A DNA stretch of 64,000 bases from Sorghum bicolor (GCF_000003195.3 NC_012870.2:16360501-16424500); one strand, 5' to 3'. Counted from the stretch's first letter, positions 23,507 to 36,736 are shown. Numbers and translations: made by a program. The notes: a model not told the origin generated them from the letters alone.

Positions 23507-24675
23507 ATTAAAGATATCTACCTACAAGGTATGAAGATTTCTGTTAAAAATAGCAAGTCAACACTTCTGTTATAAAGATACCTACTTGGCTTTATGATGA
23601 ACCTTTATGCAGTATTTCCTCTGATCTTTTTAAACTTTGCAATCAGAAGGAGATTACTGTTTCCCAGGTGGTCAGCGATGGATTCCTATCACCTTTTGTA
23701 GATGGCTAACTCCTAAACTTATGATTGGGTGGGATAAAATCTTAGCTGACATTATGAAAGTTCAAATTGAGACTGAGCAGGATTGTGTCTTGGAAACTGT
23801 CTAATAAAGACAAGTTTCCAGTGAAGCCCATTTATAATGCTCTTACTAGTGCTGAGTTGGGTCCTTTTAAATTCATTTGGAAAGCAAAAATCCCTGCGAA
23901 GATCAAAATCCTCTTATGGTTAGTAGCAAATAATGCTATTTTAACCAAGGATAATATGATTAAAAGACAATGGAAAGGTGATCCAAGCTGTTATTTCTGC
24001 AATTGCCCTGAATCTATGCAACATCTATTGTTCACTTGTCCTGTTGCCAAAATCATTTGGGCAACTGTTGCAACGTGCATTGGTGCGTCTAATATTCCAA
24101 TCTTTTTTGAACAAAGTTGGAATTGGTGTGAAAGATGGATTTCTAATGGCAAGCAATTTCATGCAGTTGGAACTGCTGCTATTTGTTGGGCAATTTGGAA
24201 AATGAGAAACCGAGTATGCTTTGATGGAGTTAAGCTGCATAATCCACTTGCGATTGTGAGTCATGCGTGTGCGCTTATGAAATTTTGGGCAGGTCTTCAA
24301 AAAGAGGTGGACAGAGAAGTGTTGATTAAGGGCGTAGACGATATGCTTGAGATTGCTGTGAAGCTGTTAAATGAGAAGCGTCAAGGGACCAGTCAGGTCT
24401 ACAGGCTTCGTGATGGGGCTGAAGATGATGACACCAAGCAAGAGTCTAGACATTGATCGGACTGGTGGAAAAGCTAGCGGATGAGGAGTCCCAAGCAAAA
24501 ATGCTTTGTTCTGTTAGCTGTGTTGTGGGTTGTGCTGTAACGCGAGAGTTTGAAACTCTTTGCCTCCCTTTTTTTTTTGTTTCTGAACCTGCCTGGGCAG
24601 TCTAAACTTGTCTAAAACTCTGATGTATTTCCGTTCTCTTGCAATGAAAATGGGGGTGATCCCTAATTCGAAAAA
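23507..24675 (+). mobile_element. 5'-truncated L1-type LINE with 16-bp target duplication
   Basis: The target duplication ATAAGATTAATTAGAG is present at 23491-23506 and 24676-24691. The body ends in a LINE-like 3' region with a short A-rich tail (ATTCGAAAAA). Only the end of ORF2 remains, so the copy is truncated at its 5' side, as is usual for L1 insertions. Confidence 0.93.
23767..24456 (+). pseudogene. LINE ORF2 C-terminus with zf-RVT domain
   Basis: The frame encodes the zinc-binding region found after plant LINE reverse transcriptases: FKFIWKAKIPAKIKILLWL, then CYFCNCPESMQHLLFTCP (a C-x2-C...H...C arrangement), then AICWAIWKMRNRVCF. Upstream codons (about 23590-23765) continue the homology in another frame (SQVVSDGFLS-like, RWLTPKLMIGWDKI-like). 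The reverse transcriptase and endonuclease parts are missing, so the fragment cannot mobilise itself. Confidence 0.85.
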
Positions 24676-24691
24676 ATAAGATTAATTAGAG

Positions 24692-25474
24692 CTAATAAAT
24701 TACTTAGGAACCAAGAGAAATGTAGAAATACCCCAACCACTGTAAAAGAGCTCTAGAGATTTTAGTAAAAAGATTATATTCTAACAACTTCTTTAATTGA
24801 ATTTTAAATATACTTACCTTTCATTCCAGATTTCTCAAATAACTATCTAAAGTACGTACATAACTGCTATATATAAATGATTTTTAAAATGATAATTTAG
24901 CGTGTGACAATAAAGTTGCCAAATTGATACCGTACATAACTGCTATATATAAATGGTTGTTGAAGTACTAATAATTTAGAGTGTGACTGAAAGTTGCCAA
25001 ATTGATACCACGCTGCACGCATGTCGCTGCTCGTTTGTATTTTTCTGACCGGCGGTGACGGTGATACAAACGATCACGTTGTCGCAGCCAGAATCGCAGA
25101 TACCAAGGCCTGTTTAGTTCTCGAATGAAAGATTTTGGTAATAGATTACTTCCGTTCGTATTTAATAATTACTAGAAAAAATACTAATTACTAGAAAAAA
25201 TACCCATATGTTGCAACAGGAGAAGAAAATGCTATTAAATCTATATCTGTACCTCTATTATATATATAAGATTATAGTAACTCCTTACTAAGTGGTTTAC
25301 TATAACATTACGATAAATATCCCCATGTGTTATAGTAACCCAACTATCGTAAATATGTATACATATTATCGTAAATTAGTATATAAAATTATCGTAAATG
25401 GAAGTGGCTACAGAATATCATATTTTGTAGCTAGCTACAGAGTATACTCTCCTACAAGTGCTATTCTACACCCT

Positions 25475-25518
<44 letters not shown>

Positions 25519-26770
25519 CATATATATATGAATTGAGATGAAAACAAAAATAAATTCCGTCCAGAATCCTTTCTAACACACCACCTCAATCCAGTAAATC
25601 ACACATGGTTTCAGATGGATAGAGGTACAACCAAACAACGGCTAAGGATTTATTTGAACTAGGATAGAAAATTAACTAGTTTTTGAACCCCCCCCCCCCA
25701 ACCCCAAAAAAATATATGTGGATTAGAGTGGACTGAAGTGCAACAGAAGAAAGCCTAAAGAGTTTAGTGGATTTTTCTCCAAAGACGTGGATCTGTACCC
25801 AAGAACTTGATGAAATTTGAATTAGGCAAGGAAAATATAGGAATGAAAGGATAGGAGTATAGGACTGGCACGACACCTATATTGGCGTAGATGAGGGGCT
25901 AATGTCAATGCAGGAGTCATTGACTCTTTAATTACAAAGTAGATTGGATTAGCTAGGCCTTAAACGAAGTAATGGAAAAACATCAAAGTTAGGAGAGCGG
26001 TACCCACCAACCCTGCCAGAGCTTTGCCACTGCCTACCGCAAAGTAGGCTAACGGTGCAAGGCAAGGCCCACGGCACGCCAAGCTAGAACAACATTCTAT
26101 TGTGGACTAGCTCGGCACCGTTGTTTTGCCGCACCAAATGCCTTTAAAATTTGGTTAAACAGGTTAAAAAAACAACAAATCAGACATGACATCGACCAAA
26201 AACCAGTCACAAAATAAATCCATACTTATAAACACGGCCTATCAATTCACCTCGATCAACCATATCAATAGTGGTTCAAAATGTACTCTGCAATATACCG
26301 CCCCATCGACATATACAACAAAATTCAGTAGTCCAGCGTGCATGCGAAGGGAACATATCGAGATAGTTGATTTTGCCAGCAACTTATTCATTCACACCCT
26401 CTTGACCCTGCAAATTAACACAAAATACAATCATGCATTAGTAGAAATACTTCAAATGCCACATCAATGACCAAGTCAACTCAATATTCTACAGAAATCA
26501 ATTGCGATGACTCACATCATCACCTAGTAGCATGCTACTAAGCCACTCGTCCATTTCACTCTCCCCAATGATATCTGAGCTGAAAAAAATGAAGAAAGAC
26601 AATGAAGACAAAAATGTTAACGACGATGTTCAGCGTCTTAGAATAAGTTGGTTAAAAGGATGAGATTCATTTTTGGCCAGAGCTTAAGTTGGCAATGCAA
26701 TTTGAAAATAAATCAAACTACTACTATAGTTGGTTATCTTATCAAGCGTTGTCAGCCTAAAAGCAGCTTT
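24692..26770. other. AT-rich intergenic sequence, no gene seen
   Basis: Apart from the tandem repeat above, a (TA)n tract at about 25478-25511, a C10 run near 25688 and a repeat-like GC patch at 26005-26145, I see nothing that supports a gene. A GGCCTGTTTAGTTCTCG at 25107 resembles a MITE end, but its partner is not visible. Confidence 0.4.
24855..25011. repeat. Diverged tandem duplication, unit about 75 bp
   Basis: Two adjacent copies share CGTACATAACTGCTATATAT at the start and GTTGCCAAATTGATACC at the end, with a more variable middle. Confidence 0.8.
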
Positions 26771-28050
26771 GTAAGAACCCCAATTCCCACCAAAATTCCC
26801 AGTGAAAGAGTAGTAGAGATAAGCATCTCCAGTGCCTTGGGTGTCTGGCCTTCTAGGTCCTTCGGGAGTTCTAGCGGCTCAGAGGGTGCCGAGCTACAGT
26901 AACACTACTGTAGCCTCTAGCGGTCTAACTTCCAATTCCACCTAGAATCAGTTATCTAATCCATCCATCCCACGTTCCTCTTCTCAGTCTGACTGTTTCC
27001 CAGCTCAATCCACTCTCTCTCTCTCTCACCTTTCTTCCATTTGATAGCTTTCCTGGCTGGTTAATTTGGTCTGGAAGGCCAGGCCACGGCGGGGATAGGT
27101 GGAGAGTAGGTGCCTCTGGGCAAAGGATGAGGGAAATTTGCAGGATCTGCTGAGCGGCCTACTTCTCACTTTTCTTCCATTTGTGACACCACCAGCAAAG
27201 GCCCAGCTGCCACGACTCCGGCATGTCTCATCTCCACGCCAGTGGCTTCTGCATCTTCTGTGGCAATCCCAGCAACCCCCACAACACCGGTACCTGCAGC
27301 ATCACCTCCTCTCAGCATCACCTCCTACACCACCAGCATCACCAATGCAGGACATCGCCCCTACACCAAACTTTCGCAAACATGGTGACCACATCAAGGC
27401 CTCTTGCACCATCGCCAACAGTTTTACTGGCAGCCACAACAACACTTGCAGCACCCTTGGCAACAGTTCAGGTTGCGGCGCCTCCAGACTTTATGTCCAC
27501 GGCCCCTGCAACCTTGGGCTGTACCCCCATCCCGTGGGCACTCGTCCACCTGGGACCACCAGCCGTCGCGATGGGACTAGCAACCCACTACTCGTAAAGG
27601 CAACTGCCGGGGTGGGAGCATGAAGTCCAGGTGCGGGGCTCAGCATCACAGCCACCCAAAACAGGTTTCTGGGGTGAGAATTAATTTGGGTCATTGCCTT
27701 TGGAACTCTTTTGATGGCCACAGAACTATCATATAGGTCTGCAGGCCTTGCTGTCCTGTTTTGGTACCTTTGTTTGCTGATGAAGGAAAAAAAAAAAAAA
27801 ACAGCTACAACTCTGTATAACATCACTAATAGGGCAGGTTTGCTTGACAACATGGCCTGGGAGGTGCTGGACAACCTCTTTACCTCCTGATCAGTAGATC
27901 TTCGCACTGAGACCTGGAAAGCTGGAACCCTAGTCTGCTGGTACCACCATCTGCTGCTCTTGACGAACATTAGTAAAGTTCAGGCCTTTCTTGTTTAACA
28001 CTGTTGTGCGTCAACTGTCAATCCATGAGGCTCACTGCCTGGAAAGTTAA
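26771..28050. other. Unassigned region with low-complexity ORFs
   Basis: 26820-27650 is GC-richer with overlapping Pro/His/Thr-rich frames on both strands, for example 27099-27623 plus and 27970-27491 minus. No domain is recognised and codon-like structure is weak. A captured or decayed gene fragment is possible. A poly(A) run occurs at 27787-27800. Confidence 0.25.
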
Positions 28051-28055
28051 CATGG

Positions 28056-28176
28056 TTTCAAAAGCAACTAGGCGTCCAAGCAAGAGCTGTGTCTGCCTGG
28101 ACGCCTAGGTGACAAGGCGCCACTCTTCCCCAAGGCGTGCTGGGTACACCTGGACGCCTAGGTGACGCCTTTGAAA
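28056..28176. mobile_element. Small foldback element (GGACGCCTAGGTGAC type)
   Basis: The left end (TTTCAAAAGCAACTAGGCGT) is the inverse of the right end (ACGCCTAGGTGACGCC, then TTTGAAA). A second GGACGCCTAGGTGAC lies inside. The flanks show no convincing target duplication. Confidence 0.55.
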
Positions 28177-28201
28177 CAAAGCAGTTAACACTTGCTACCT
28201 T

Positions 28202-31200
28202 TTAAAACTTGATCCTGATGGTATTAATTTTAAATCTAGACATTGTCCTGGAAACTCTAAAAAAAGGCGAGCAAGAGGGGGTATCCATTTTGGTGAAGTT
28301 TGAAATTTGAACGCAGTACGGTCTTCGTACAGAATGGGGAAGAAACTACTCATTTGATAGGGGAACAAGGCTTGGCTGGGATAAGTCCCTCTTATGCTAC
28401 CAAAATCATAAGTGTGAATGGAAATCCCTGTTTTTTTAGAGAAAAAAGAGTCAAATAAATTACCTGTTGGGGTAATCCTTGTAAGCCTTCCATACATCTA
28501 CAAGCCTAGAAAACATAATAACAGAATAAAAGCAACAAAGTTACACCATAAAATACAACAAGAAACCTGCATAGTTTTAAAAAAATGTAAATGCAAACTT
28601 ACATCCCACTGATGCAGTTTGCTTTCACCACAAGTAGCAGCAGAAGATCCCAAACAACTTCGGCAACTGCCACTGCAGCACCAGTCTCACTTTCCTCGAG
28701 ACTTTGCATGTATTGCTTTCGTGGCTTGTTCTCAGGATCATAAAAATTACCATCAGAATCCACTATTTGTTTTCTCTTCTCTTTCGAATGATCAGGACCG
28801 TGGTGAAATGTGTGTCTCATATACTCGACAAAAGACTCTAGATTTTCAGAAAAGATCTCATCAGCCTTGTCGTCTTCAACAACTTGACCACTCCTTTTAT
28901 CTTTATCATTTTCTTTCTTGCCGTGATCCGTCCTTGGATCAAAACATAACACAGCAGTGCAGACTGTATTTGCTAAAGTCTTGATTTGACGAATCCAACT
29001 AACTGTGCCGCCAGCAAGTTTCAATGTAGATTTGAATGTAGCATCAGAATCTGACAAATCATGTGCACGGCATGCTGTGTAGATGCCTGATAGCAAATAA
29101 GATCTGATTATCGAAGGTTTCAAGAAAGGATGATTTATTAGTAATTCACGGAACCTTTCTGCTGTCTTTTCATCTAACCAATACTTAGCAAATTCCTCCA
29201 TTTTACTCAAGATGTCATTAAAGCTTCCAAGATAGGGAATGTCCCTGTCCCCATTGGACACAAATGCAATAAGCTCTGAGAGGAACAATTTGGTGTATTG
29301 GCGGAAGTCCTCTTCCATAGCTTTTATCAGCTCAGCTAAGTCTGTGAACTTGTTTGGAGATTTACGGATTAAGAAGATCCTCCCGTTGAATACATCAACA
29401 TCATCAGTGTCAAAGTTTCCACCCCAAGAAAAACCTTTCTTATGCTTTGAAATCATATCACATAAGATGCCTTTTAGCATCAAGAGAGCCTCTGTTGTAG
29501 GCTTGTAAATAACACTCTTAGACTGTGGTGGAGAATTTTGCAATGTGGATCGGTTGTGTCCATACACTTCCATAGGCTTTGCGAAAATACATGTACGCAT
29601 TCGATAGCCTATCCAGGTTTCATGCCTGCATAAATAGAGAACATTTTGTAACACATCCCTGCAATAATTTTTTCATGCTGATTGAGATAAAAACCATGAA
29701 TTGAGTTAACAAGGTTTGACTTTTTTTTCTCTCTTGAACGACGCGGGAGAGCTGCGTTGTCATTTCATTAGGATAGAAAAAAAACAAGAATTAACATGGT
29801 TCATTTTCTAGAAGAATTACAGTGAATAACAATGTGTGTATGGAGTATGCAAAATATAAAGTCTTCTGTCAACTGAAATCCAGCCTAGAGAAAGTCAGAG
29901 TACAATTTTTTATGTTCAATGTTCCAGAATTGCAGATATAATACCAGTATGTGCTGAAAGAGAACATCATATGAAGTACCATGCCTAATTTAAATAAATG
30001 ATGAAAACATTGTAAAAAGGGACAGGGGACAAAGCAGGCTAAATGGTTTGACAAAAATTGCTAAATGGAGGTCTTAGATGAAATAGAATAAAAACTCAAC
30101 TGAGGCACATTATCACTAACATTTCATTATAAGCAAAAGGCTTCCTAGCATATGCAAGTATGCAACTTGAAGCAATTCCATAAAATGACCTCTGAAATAG
30201 ATTAGTTTGTGCCCATAAAAGATGAGTAATGACTTCACAAGCACCCCTCAGCTACCAACTAGGTGCAATGGCAAATTCTTGTTCATCTACAATTCTACTG
30301 GCATGTATAAAAAAAAGTAAGCAACACTCACATAAAAGCATATATTTCATAAGGCCATAAGGGCAATCACTAAAGGCACTTCAGCAAGTTTATAAACATA
30401 ACACAGCAACACAATTCTGCTGCAGTTGGCCTTACATTTAGCACTCAAACAGTCAAACTCACATTTTAACTGCACAGGTTCAGGAGACTCAATTTATGTT
30501 CAGCCAATAAAACATGAAAGATCCCAAATTGAGCATGCTGGACATGAACCTTCTGGCCAGGGCATTTGCACAGATGATTTGAGCTGCAGCCTGAAGCATA
30601 ATTACACCTTATGGTCGTTTTTATTCATCATATGGACCAGAGGAGCAGGAATTCAACTCAATCCCTACTTTTCAAATAAACTCACTACAGCCTAAAACAT
30701 CCACTAGCCCCAAACTCAATGAGTTAAAGCACCCCTATATTTGTTTCTTTTCAGAGGACCAGCACAAAAGATGCAGATATAGGCCCTGTTTGGTTCTCCT
30801 TGCTAAATTTTAGCTAGCTAAACTTTAGTCACTTTAGTAGCTAAAGTTCCAAACACATTGACTAAAAGGAGCTAAAATAGTTTAGTTACATTAGTCATCC
30901 AAGAGTAGCTAAAATAATTTTAGCTAGCTAAAATTTTGCAAGGGGAACCAAACAGGCCCATAGTCATGGTTATCAAAGCAGTAAGGCGAGGCAACACCTT
31001 ACCAAGGAAAAATTTTAAACAGCAGCTCAGAGCAGTATATAGATGACAAAGAAAAAAGGAAAGGAAAAAAGAAAAAGAAGCCCTGTACAAGCAGCACATT
31101 ATCTTAGGCCTTGTTTAGATCCGAAATTTTTTTGGATTCTGACACTGTAGCACTTTTGTTTTTATTTGACAAACAGTCCAATCATGGAGTAACTAGGATT

Positions 31201-34200
31201 AAAAGATTTGTCTCGTGTGCGATTAGTTTTTGTTTTCATCTATATTTAATGCTCCATGCATGTGCCGCAAGATTTGATGTGACGGGGAATCTTGAAAAGT
31301 TTTTGGTTTTTGAGGTGAACTAAACAAGGCCTTACACACAAGACTTATGCTATCATGACTTACCTTAGAGGACGCTGAAGAATTTTCAAAATAACCTTAG
31401 GATCAGATCCCTTGGACTCCTTAAAGAAATCTATTGCAGCTGCCTCCAGTTTCTTAGTTAACCTGATGCAGAAATAAAACCTTAGCATACAATAATGGAA
31501 ATTGGATTTAAAAGGCGAACAATGTAGACGAAGTACACACCTGCTGTAGTCTTTGCACAATGTCATAGCAAGATGTCGAGAGTACTTTAGAATGTCACAA
31601 TATGAAACATTAAGTAGAAATGAGCTGTCACCACTGAGAATCCCTTTCAAGCATTGATAATTTGTGTTCAAGAACTTCTGAAAAAGTTCTATGACTTCCT
31701 CATCCGGCAATTTCGCTGCCACATCTAAATATGTTGTGCTATCACCATCATGGGGAGAATATTTGTAAAAAGCTGGAGGAACTGTTGTCTGCAATTTCTT
31801 ATCAGGCTTCTCAAATTTCGACGAGGTTTTTGCTCGCGCAACAGACTTATGTCGTTGGGATGGTACAGGTAACTGCGGAGTCATGGCCTTCTTCATTTTC
31901 TTCTTGCCAACAAAAGTCCATTGGTCCTCTTTGACTAAGAGTGCAGGAGGAGGTACTATGTCTCCCACTCTTTCATAAAAGAGTAAGAATGCCTCACAGG
32001 CCAGAACTTCTGTTTCATGAACTGGTTCTACTATGTCATCACTTGCACGGAACCAAGTGCTGCCTGATTTAGTATATGAAATGTAATGACCATCAAGACC
32101 TGGGGTTCCAGAGTGTTCAATAACAGCAACCAAATTGTACATGGCATTCCTGGTGTCCACGGATCTGCAGTTCACATAAAAAAAAGTGATGATCAGACGA
32201 AATGTAAAGTTGCAAAGTTTTTTTTTTCTGCTTTAGTAACGAACAAGTTGACTGGTACAGGAACATTCAGTACCTTGGGTGCAAGAATTCACTCATGTCA
32301 AGAACAAGCGGAAAGCTAACATGACCATACAACTTCTTATCAACATCTACTGTTCTGCCCAAACTAATAGTCAAAACTATTGGAGCCCTCATTATACAAG
32401 ACCTTTTATCAGCATCTACTCTGACAATAGGTTCTGTCTCTTTTCTTCCAGAATTACACTCAGTACATTCCCATTTTGGTATATGAACTTGCCCAAAGTA
32501 CGCTTTCAAGCAGTCATCAAGTGATATTGGACCATCCACCACATCTCTATCTCCAAGAGATTTTGATGGAGCTGATAGCAACAGTTCACCAAATGGGGTC
32601 GCTCCACTGGGAGAAGAGTGCTTGCACACTTTACCAGTTACAGTTGAACATTGGGTTCCTATAAAAATAAAGTTTGGTATTGTTATATGATCTTCAATTG
32701 AAGCATCCTTCGCTCGCTTCCATTCCTCAACCTCCTCCCAATGCAAAGACCAACGAAAAGAAACGAAACAATCATGACTACACTGCATTTTTTTGTCTGC
32801 AAATTGACTGTTGATGTCTAAAAATGCATGTAGGAGCCTCCCAATGTTAAGTTCAGCTGCTGTTCTACTTGAAGCTTCTGTCATCAGAAACAGTTCCCTT
32901 AACTGCATGGCAAGATGGCCAGCTTGAACATCCGACCTTAGTATTATTGCACGCATGCTACTAAGTGCAAGTAAACTCTGAATGACTGCATTGAAATAGC
33001 ATGTATTACCATAATTTTTCAGCCCTTTAACGATATTACGTGCCTTTGTGATCACCAGGCCCTCCTCAGCAGCAGCAGATTTACTAGTCACTCCAGGTGG
33101 TGAGACTTTTAGCTGTTCCGTATTAGTGTCAGCAGATGTTTTGATATCTGGAGATGGTGTCACCTTCAGGTCAGTATCCAGTGGACCCAACACCTGGTGA
33201 GATCCCCCTTCAGAACATGATGGAGCATGCGGCATCGTCTGATCTACTGGAGGTGATGACACCATCAGATCTGATGGAGGAGACAGCACATCCTCCAACT
33301 TTTTTATCACCTTCTTCATTGCCATCTTACCCCCCTCTGGTTTTGTCTCCATCAGCTTAAAATCTAGAAAACTGATTGAGACTTCCTTCTTACACTTGAA
33401 GCAGTAGATTGAAGTTGGGTCTTCAGGACTTGCAGCCCACAAATGACCATTATCCCGATAGTGTGGTCTGATATGGCCTTGTGGCACCTTATCTCTACCA
33501 CCGCAGAACATCCTTCCACAATGCAAGCATACCCAAATTGCCTGGTCATTGGCTTGTCCCTTAGTGACTGTTGCGCGACTCTTTTTCTTCTTCGCGGTCT
33601 GCTTCCTTTCCGTGCGGGCATCTTTTTGGCAAGACTCACACAAGGTAGCACCTTTGAAAGACCATATATCCGTCCAATTGGTCTTCAAGCGGGAAGCATC
33701 CTTGTCAGTGTAGTGTGGGCAGTTAACCTTTGGCTGCACCACATCAGCGCCTCCTGTGCCTCCTTCCCCAATCTACATACAAAAAAATGATCTATATTAT
33801 GATGTCACACCAGATACATGTTGAAAGAAGGAAAGACCCATATACTCATAGAACAATAGAATACTAGAGGCCACTGAAAAAAAAAATGGACCACAATGTT
33901 CACCGATATAACAGAATCTGAATTTCAACAACGAAACACAGATTGAGCAACAAACAAGGAACTTATTTTTTTAAAACAGACATATATACTATTAAATAAT
34001 CTCCAGGAACATATAATAGTGAACTAATGCAGTGATTCCTGTAATATAAATGTTATTTCAACGATCTGGAGCATTATGCATCTGCAGCTAATAGCATCAT
34101 ACATCTAGAATGCAATTTAACATGAGAACAAGCAACAAAAAGAAATTCTAGGATGCGATCATTTGTGATACAATGAACTGTAGAATGCTTGTCCATTATT

Positions 34201-36242
34201 CCTTTTGCAATTGATACTGACCTTGAACTCTAAAAAATATAACTGATTGCATATACAAAAGCGTATAGAAGAACACAAACAAGAGTAATCTAATTGGAAG
34301 CAAACAGCACAAGCCCTTTTCAAGTAAATAAGGCAGGAAAATTTCTAGAACAAACCAAGTACTGCTGCTGTGCATATCAGTCATCCTAATTACAAGAAAA
34401 CCATATACTCTGTGGTACATAGAAGAAAATGATATTACTAGTGCACACTAGGAAAGGCTTAATAAGCTCATATGGTTCCCACAGGTACACTATGATTTGA
34501 ACTATGAGAATGGCAATAGCCAATCAGAAACTCTGAGAAAAGTTTGTGATCGAAAAACTAATGCAGAAATATGTACTGCTTGGTTCAAAACCTGAAGAAG
34601 TCAAAATGCATGCGGTTAGAGACATGGGCACAGGTTCTATCAAATTTAAATTCAAACAAAAAGTTGTGTTGTTCTTCAGGGCATATTAGGACATAAATGG
34701 GATGCCATTTCACGTGCAAGCAGCAGCAAGAATGGAAACCAACTACTGACACAACCTGCTCCTGGAACCCACAAAAATTAAGCGTGACGGAAGGATAAAT
34801 TAAAAGTGAACCGGAGTGCATCATCAATTAATTGACAATTTTTAGAGGCTCCCTCTTGGAGAAATGATTTGTGGCCAAACGTACTATTTTTCCTAATAAA
34901 AATTTGAAACCACCGTAGTCTCATTTGGACCTACATAAATTCATTGCAGCCTCATGAAATCTAAATGCAAAAAGGACCCTTCAAAACAACAGGAATCCAG
35001 ACGTTTTACCGGCTCCCAGTTTTGAGAAACCCCTAAATTAACCAGACAAGCTAAGTACAAAAACACCACCACCATGTATAAGTTCATGGGTTAGCAACGT
35101 TCAAAACCAAAGAAATCTGAACCAAAAAAAAAGGAGAAGCACCGCTCTTGTTTAGAGCGAATTCAACATGACGATACAACCTAGTAAAGAACCCCTCCTT
35201 CGAGGCATTGCTTCCGAATCAGTTAAGGAATTAAAACAAGCAAGCAGCTGGGAAAAAACTGACTCTGTTTGGTTAGCTACCAAAAATTGCCATACCAAAG
35301 ATTTGGCAAGAAAAAATAACAAAACTAAGGCAAGAATGTTTGCCATAAATTTGGCAATGTCAATTGTGAGATGTTGGCGTAGCCAACCAGATGGCTGCCA
35401 AAATTAAGTTTCGGTAACCAAATTTTGGCCATCAGCCAACTTATAGTATGGCAGAGAAACTTAGGCGATCTGGAAGCAACTGACGTGTGCTCTGAACCGA
35501 TCGAATTAGAACCGTTGGAACTTGTAAACAGAAATTAGCATTAGCAGAGACTAGAGGGACTCCAAAAGCCCCCTACCAAAACCCAAAACCTCAAAAAAGC
35601 ACTGCTCAAGCACAAGTACGCTAGAATCACACAGAATTAGAGGGGACAAACAATCACCCAGTAAATAATCCAAACATAACACCCAGTCAATAATCCAAAC
35701 ATAGCTACCCAATCACTAAACCGGCGAGAAACAAACCTTGCCGGTGAGGTCCTGCCCCTCCTTGTTGGCCTGCCCCTCCTTGTTGGCCTGCTTCATAAAG
35801 TTTTTCAATACATCCATTTTTTTTTGGATGTCTGTCATAGTCTGCCTGTACTCCTCCTTATCCACAAAGTTCGGCAGCTGCAGTTCGTCCTACGGACACC
35901 GAAAACATCCCAAATTAGTCAAAAAAAAAAAAACACCACACTCTGAACGACGCGCAGCGGGCTAGGTTTCCGCACCTTGTGGACCGCGTTGTGCGCTGTA
36001 ATCGCGGCCGGTGCGGACGCCGACGACGGGCCGATCGCGCGGACCGGAGGGGTGCCTGTAGGATGGGGTTTACTTGCCGTCGCGCGCGCCGCGGAGAAGC
36101 TCGGCGTGGCCCCCATCGACCTCGTGCTCCACGACTCCGCACTCGCATCCCCGAGCTCGTCGCCGTCCTCCTCGCCCCTCCTCGGCGACGCCCCGGCCTC
36201 CCCGCCTTCGTGCCCCGCGGCCGCACCCTCGCACCCCACCAT
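28202..36242 (-). CDS. Ubiquitin-specific protease with zf-UBP domain (UBP1/UBP2-like) and long C-terminal extension
   Basis: Exons, 5' to 3': 36242-35976, 35889-35737, 33772-32274, 32164-31541, 31462-31364, 29625-28603, 28505-28464 and, less surely, 28247-28202. All junctions are GT-AG and phases agree, giving about 1250 aa. Residues ~155-275 form the zf-UBP ubiquitin-binding finger (CPHYTD, CESC, WVCLHCGRMFCGG, GHIRPHY, YCFKC). The Cys box GLKNYGNTCYFN places the nucleophile near residue 399; the His box GLDGHYISY is near 666, followed by WFRASDDIV. The enzyme should cleave ubiquitin from substrates. Exon 2 has an 18-bp tandem repeat (QANKEG twice). Unusually, about 550 residues follow the catalytic domain, with no domain I recognise and a hydrophobic patch near the end (EVVWDLLLLLVV). 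The ATG at 36242 opens the first GC-rich exon. The last exon is uncertain. Confidence 0.88.
30782..30958. mobile_element. MITE with ~40-bp inverted ends in the protease gene intron
   Basis: The ends GGCCCTGTTTGGTTC and GAACCAAACAGGCC extend into an inverted TTTTAGCTAGCTAAA motif. It lies in intron 5 of the protease gene. The target duplication is unclear. Confidence 0.8.
31107..31331. mobile_element. Tourist-like MITE in the protease gene intron
   Basis: GGCCTTGTTTAGAT...AACTAAACAAGGCC with TTA on both sides. It lies in the intron between exons 5 and 6, only about 30 bp from the donor of exon 5. Confidence 0.9.
33773..35736 (-). other. Intron 2 of the protease gene
   Basis: A roughly 2-kb intron without ORFs of note. 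It contains a MITE-like inverted stretch at about 35260-35460 (CTGTTTGGTTAGCTACCAAA ... GGTAACCAAATTTTGGCC), whose ends I could not fix. Confidence 0.6.
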
Positions 36243-36484
36243 AGCTACAGCGGCGGCGGGAGGAGGCCGGGGCTTAGCGAGAGCACGAGCGCGCTGCAGG
36301 ACGTGGAGAGGAAAAGACGCCAAAACCCTATATAACGCACTAATTACGGGTCGGCGACGCCGGCTTCGTTCTTTTTTTTTCCCTACCGCACCGCACCAAA
36401 CAGGCCGCAAGCAGCGGAACAAAGCTGTCTACATGATCCAATTACGAAACTAGCCCTGGGAAGGGGAAGTGTGCCTCTCTCCTA

Positions 36485-36719
36485 GGCTTTGTCTAAAAAA
36501 TTTTGTAAAATTTTCAGATTCCTCGTCACATCGAATCTTTAGACGCATGTATGAAGTATTAAATATAAACGAAAATAAAAACTAATTGCATAATTTGGTC
36601 GGAATTGACGAGACGAATCTTTTAAGGCTAGTTAGTCTATGATTGGACAATATTTGTCAAATACAAACGAAAGTGCTACAGTATCGATTTCCCAAAAATT
36701 TTTGGAACTAAACAAGGCC
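36485..36719. mobile_element. Tourist-like MITE (GGCCTTGTTTAGTT family)
   Basis: Degenerate left end GGCTTTGTCTA, right end AACTAAACAAGGCC, CTA on both sides. It lies about 250 bp upstream of the protease start codon and may sit in its promoter. Confidence 0.85.
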
Positions 36720-36736
36720 CTACACTTTTTCTTTTT

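Noticed and set aside
25107..25200. Another Tourist-like MITE at 25107
   Set aside because: Only a GGCCTGTTTAGTT-like end is visible; the body and right end of the family are absent.
27099..27970. A host gene with Pro/His-rich product
   Set aside because: Frames are low-complexity on both strands, without a domain or convincing splice sites; kept only as an unassigned region.
28195..28497. Separate minus-strand gene at 28195-28497
   Set aside because: The frame spans a probable intron; the segments 28464-28505 and 28202-28247 fit better as terminal exons of the protease gene.
35977..36453. Plus-strand ORFs across 35977-36453
   Set aside because: They mirror the GC-rich first exon of the minus-strand protease gene; the minus frame has a start, a donor and matching phase.
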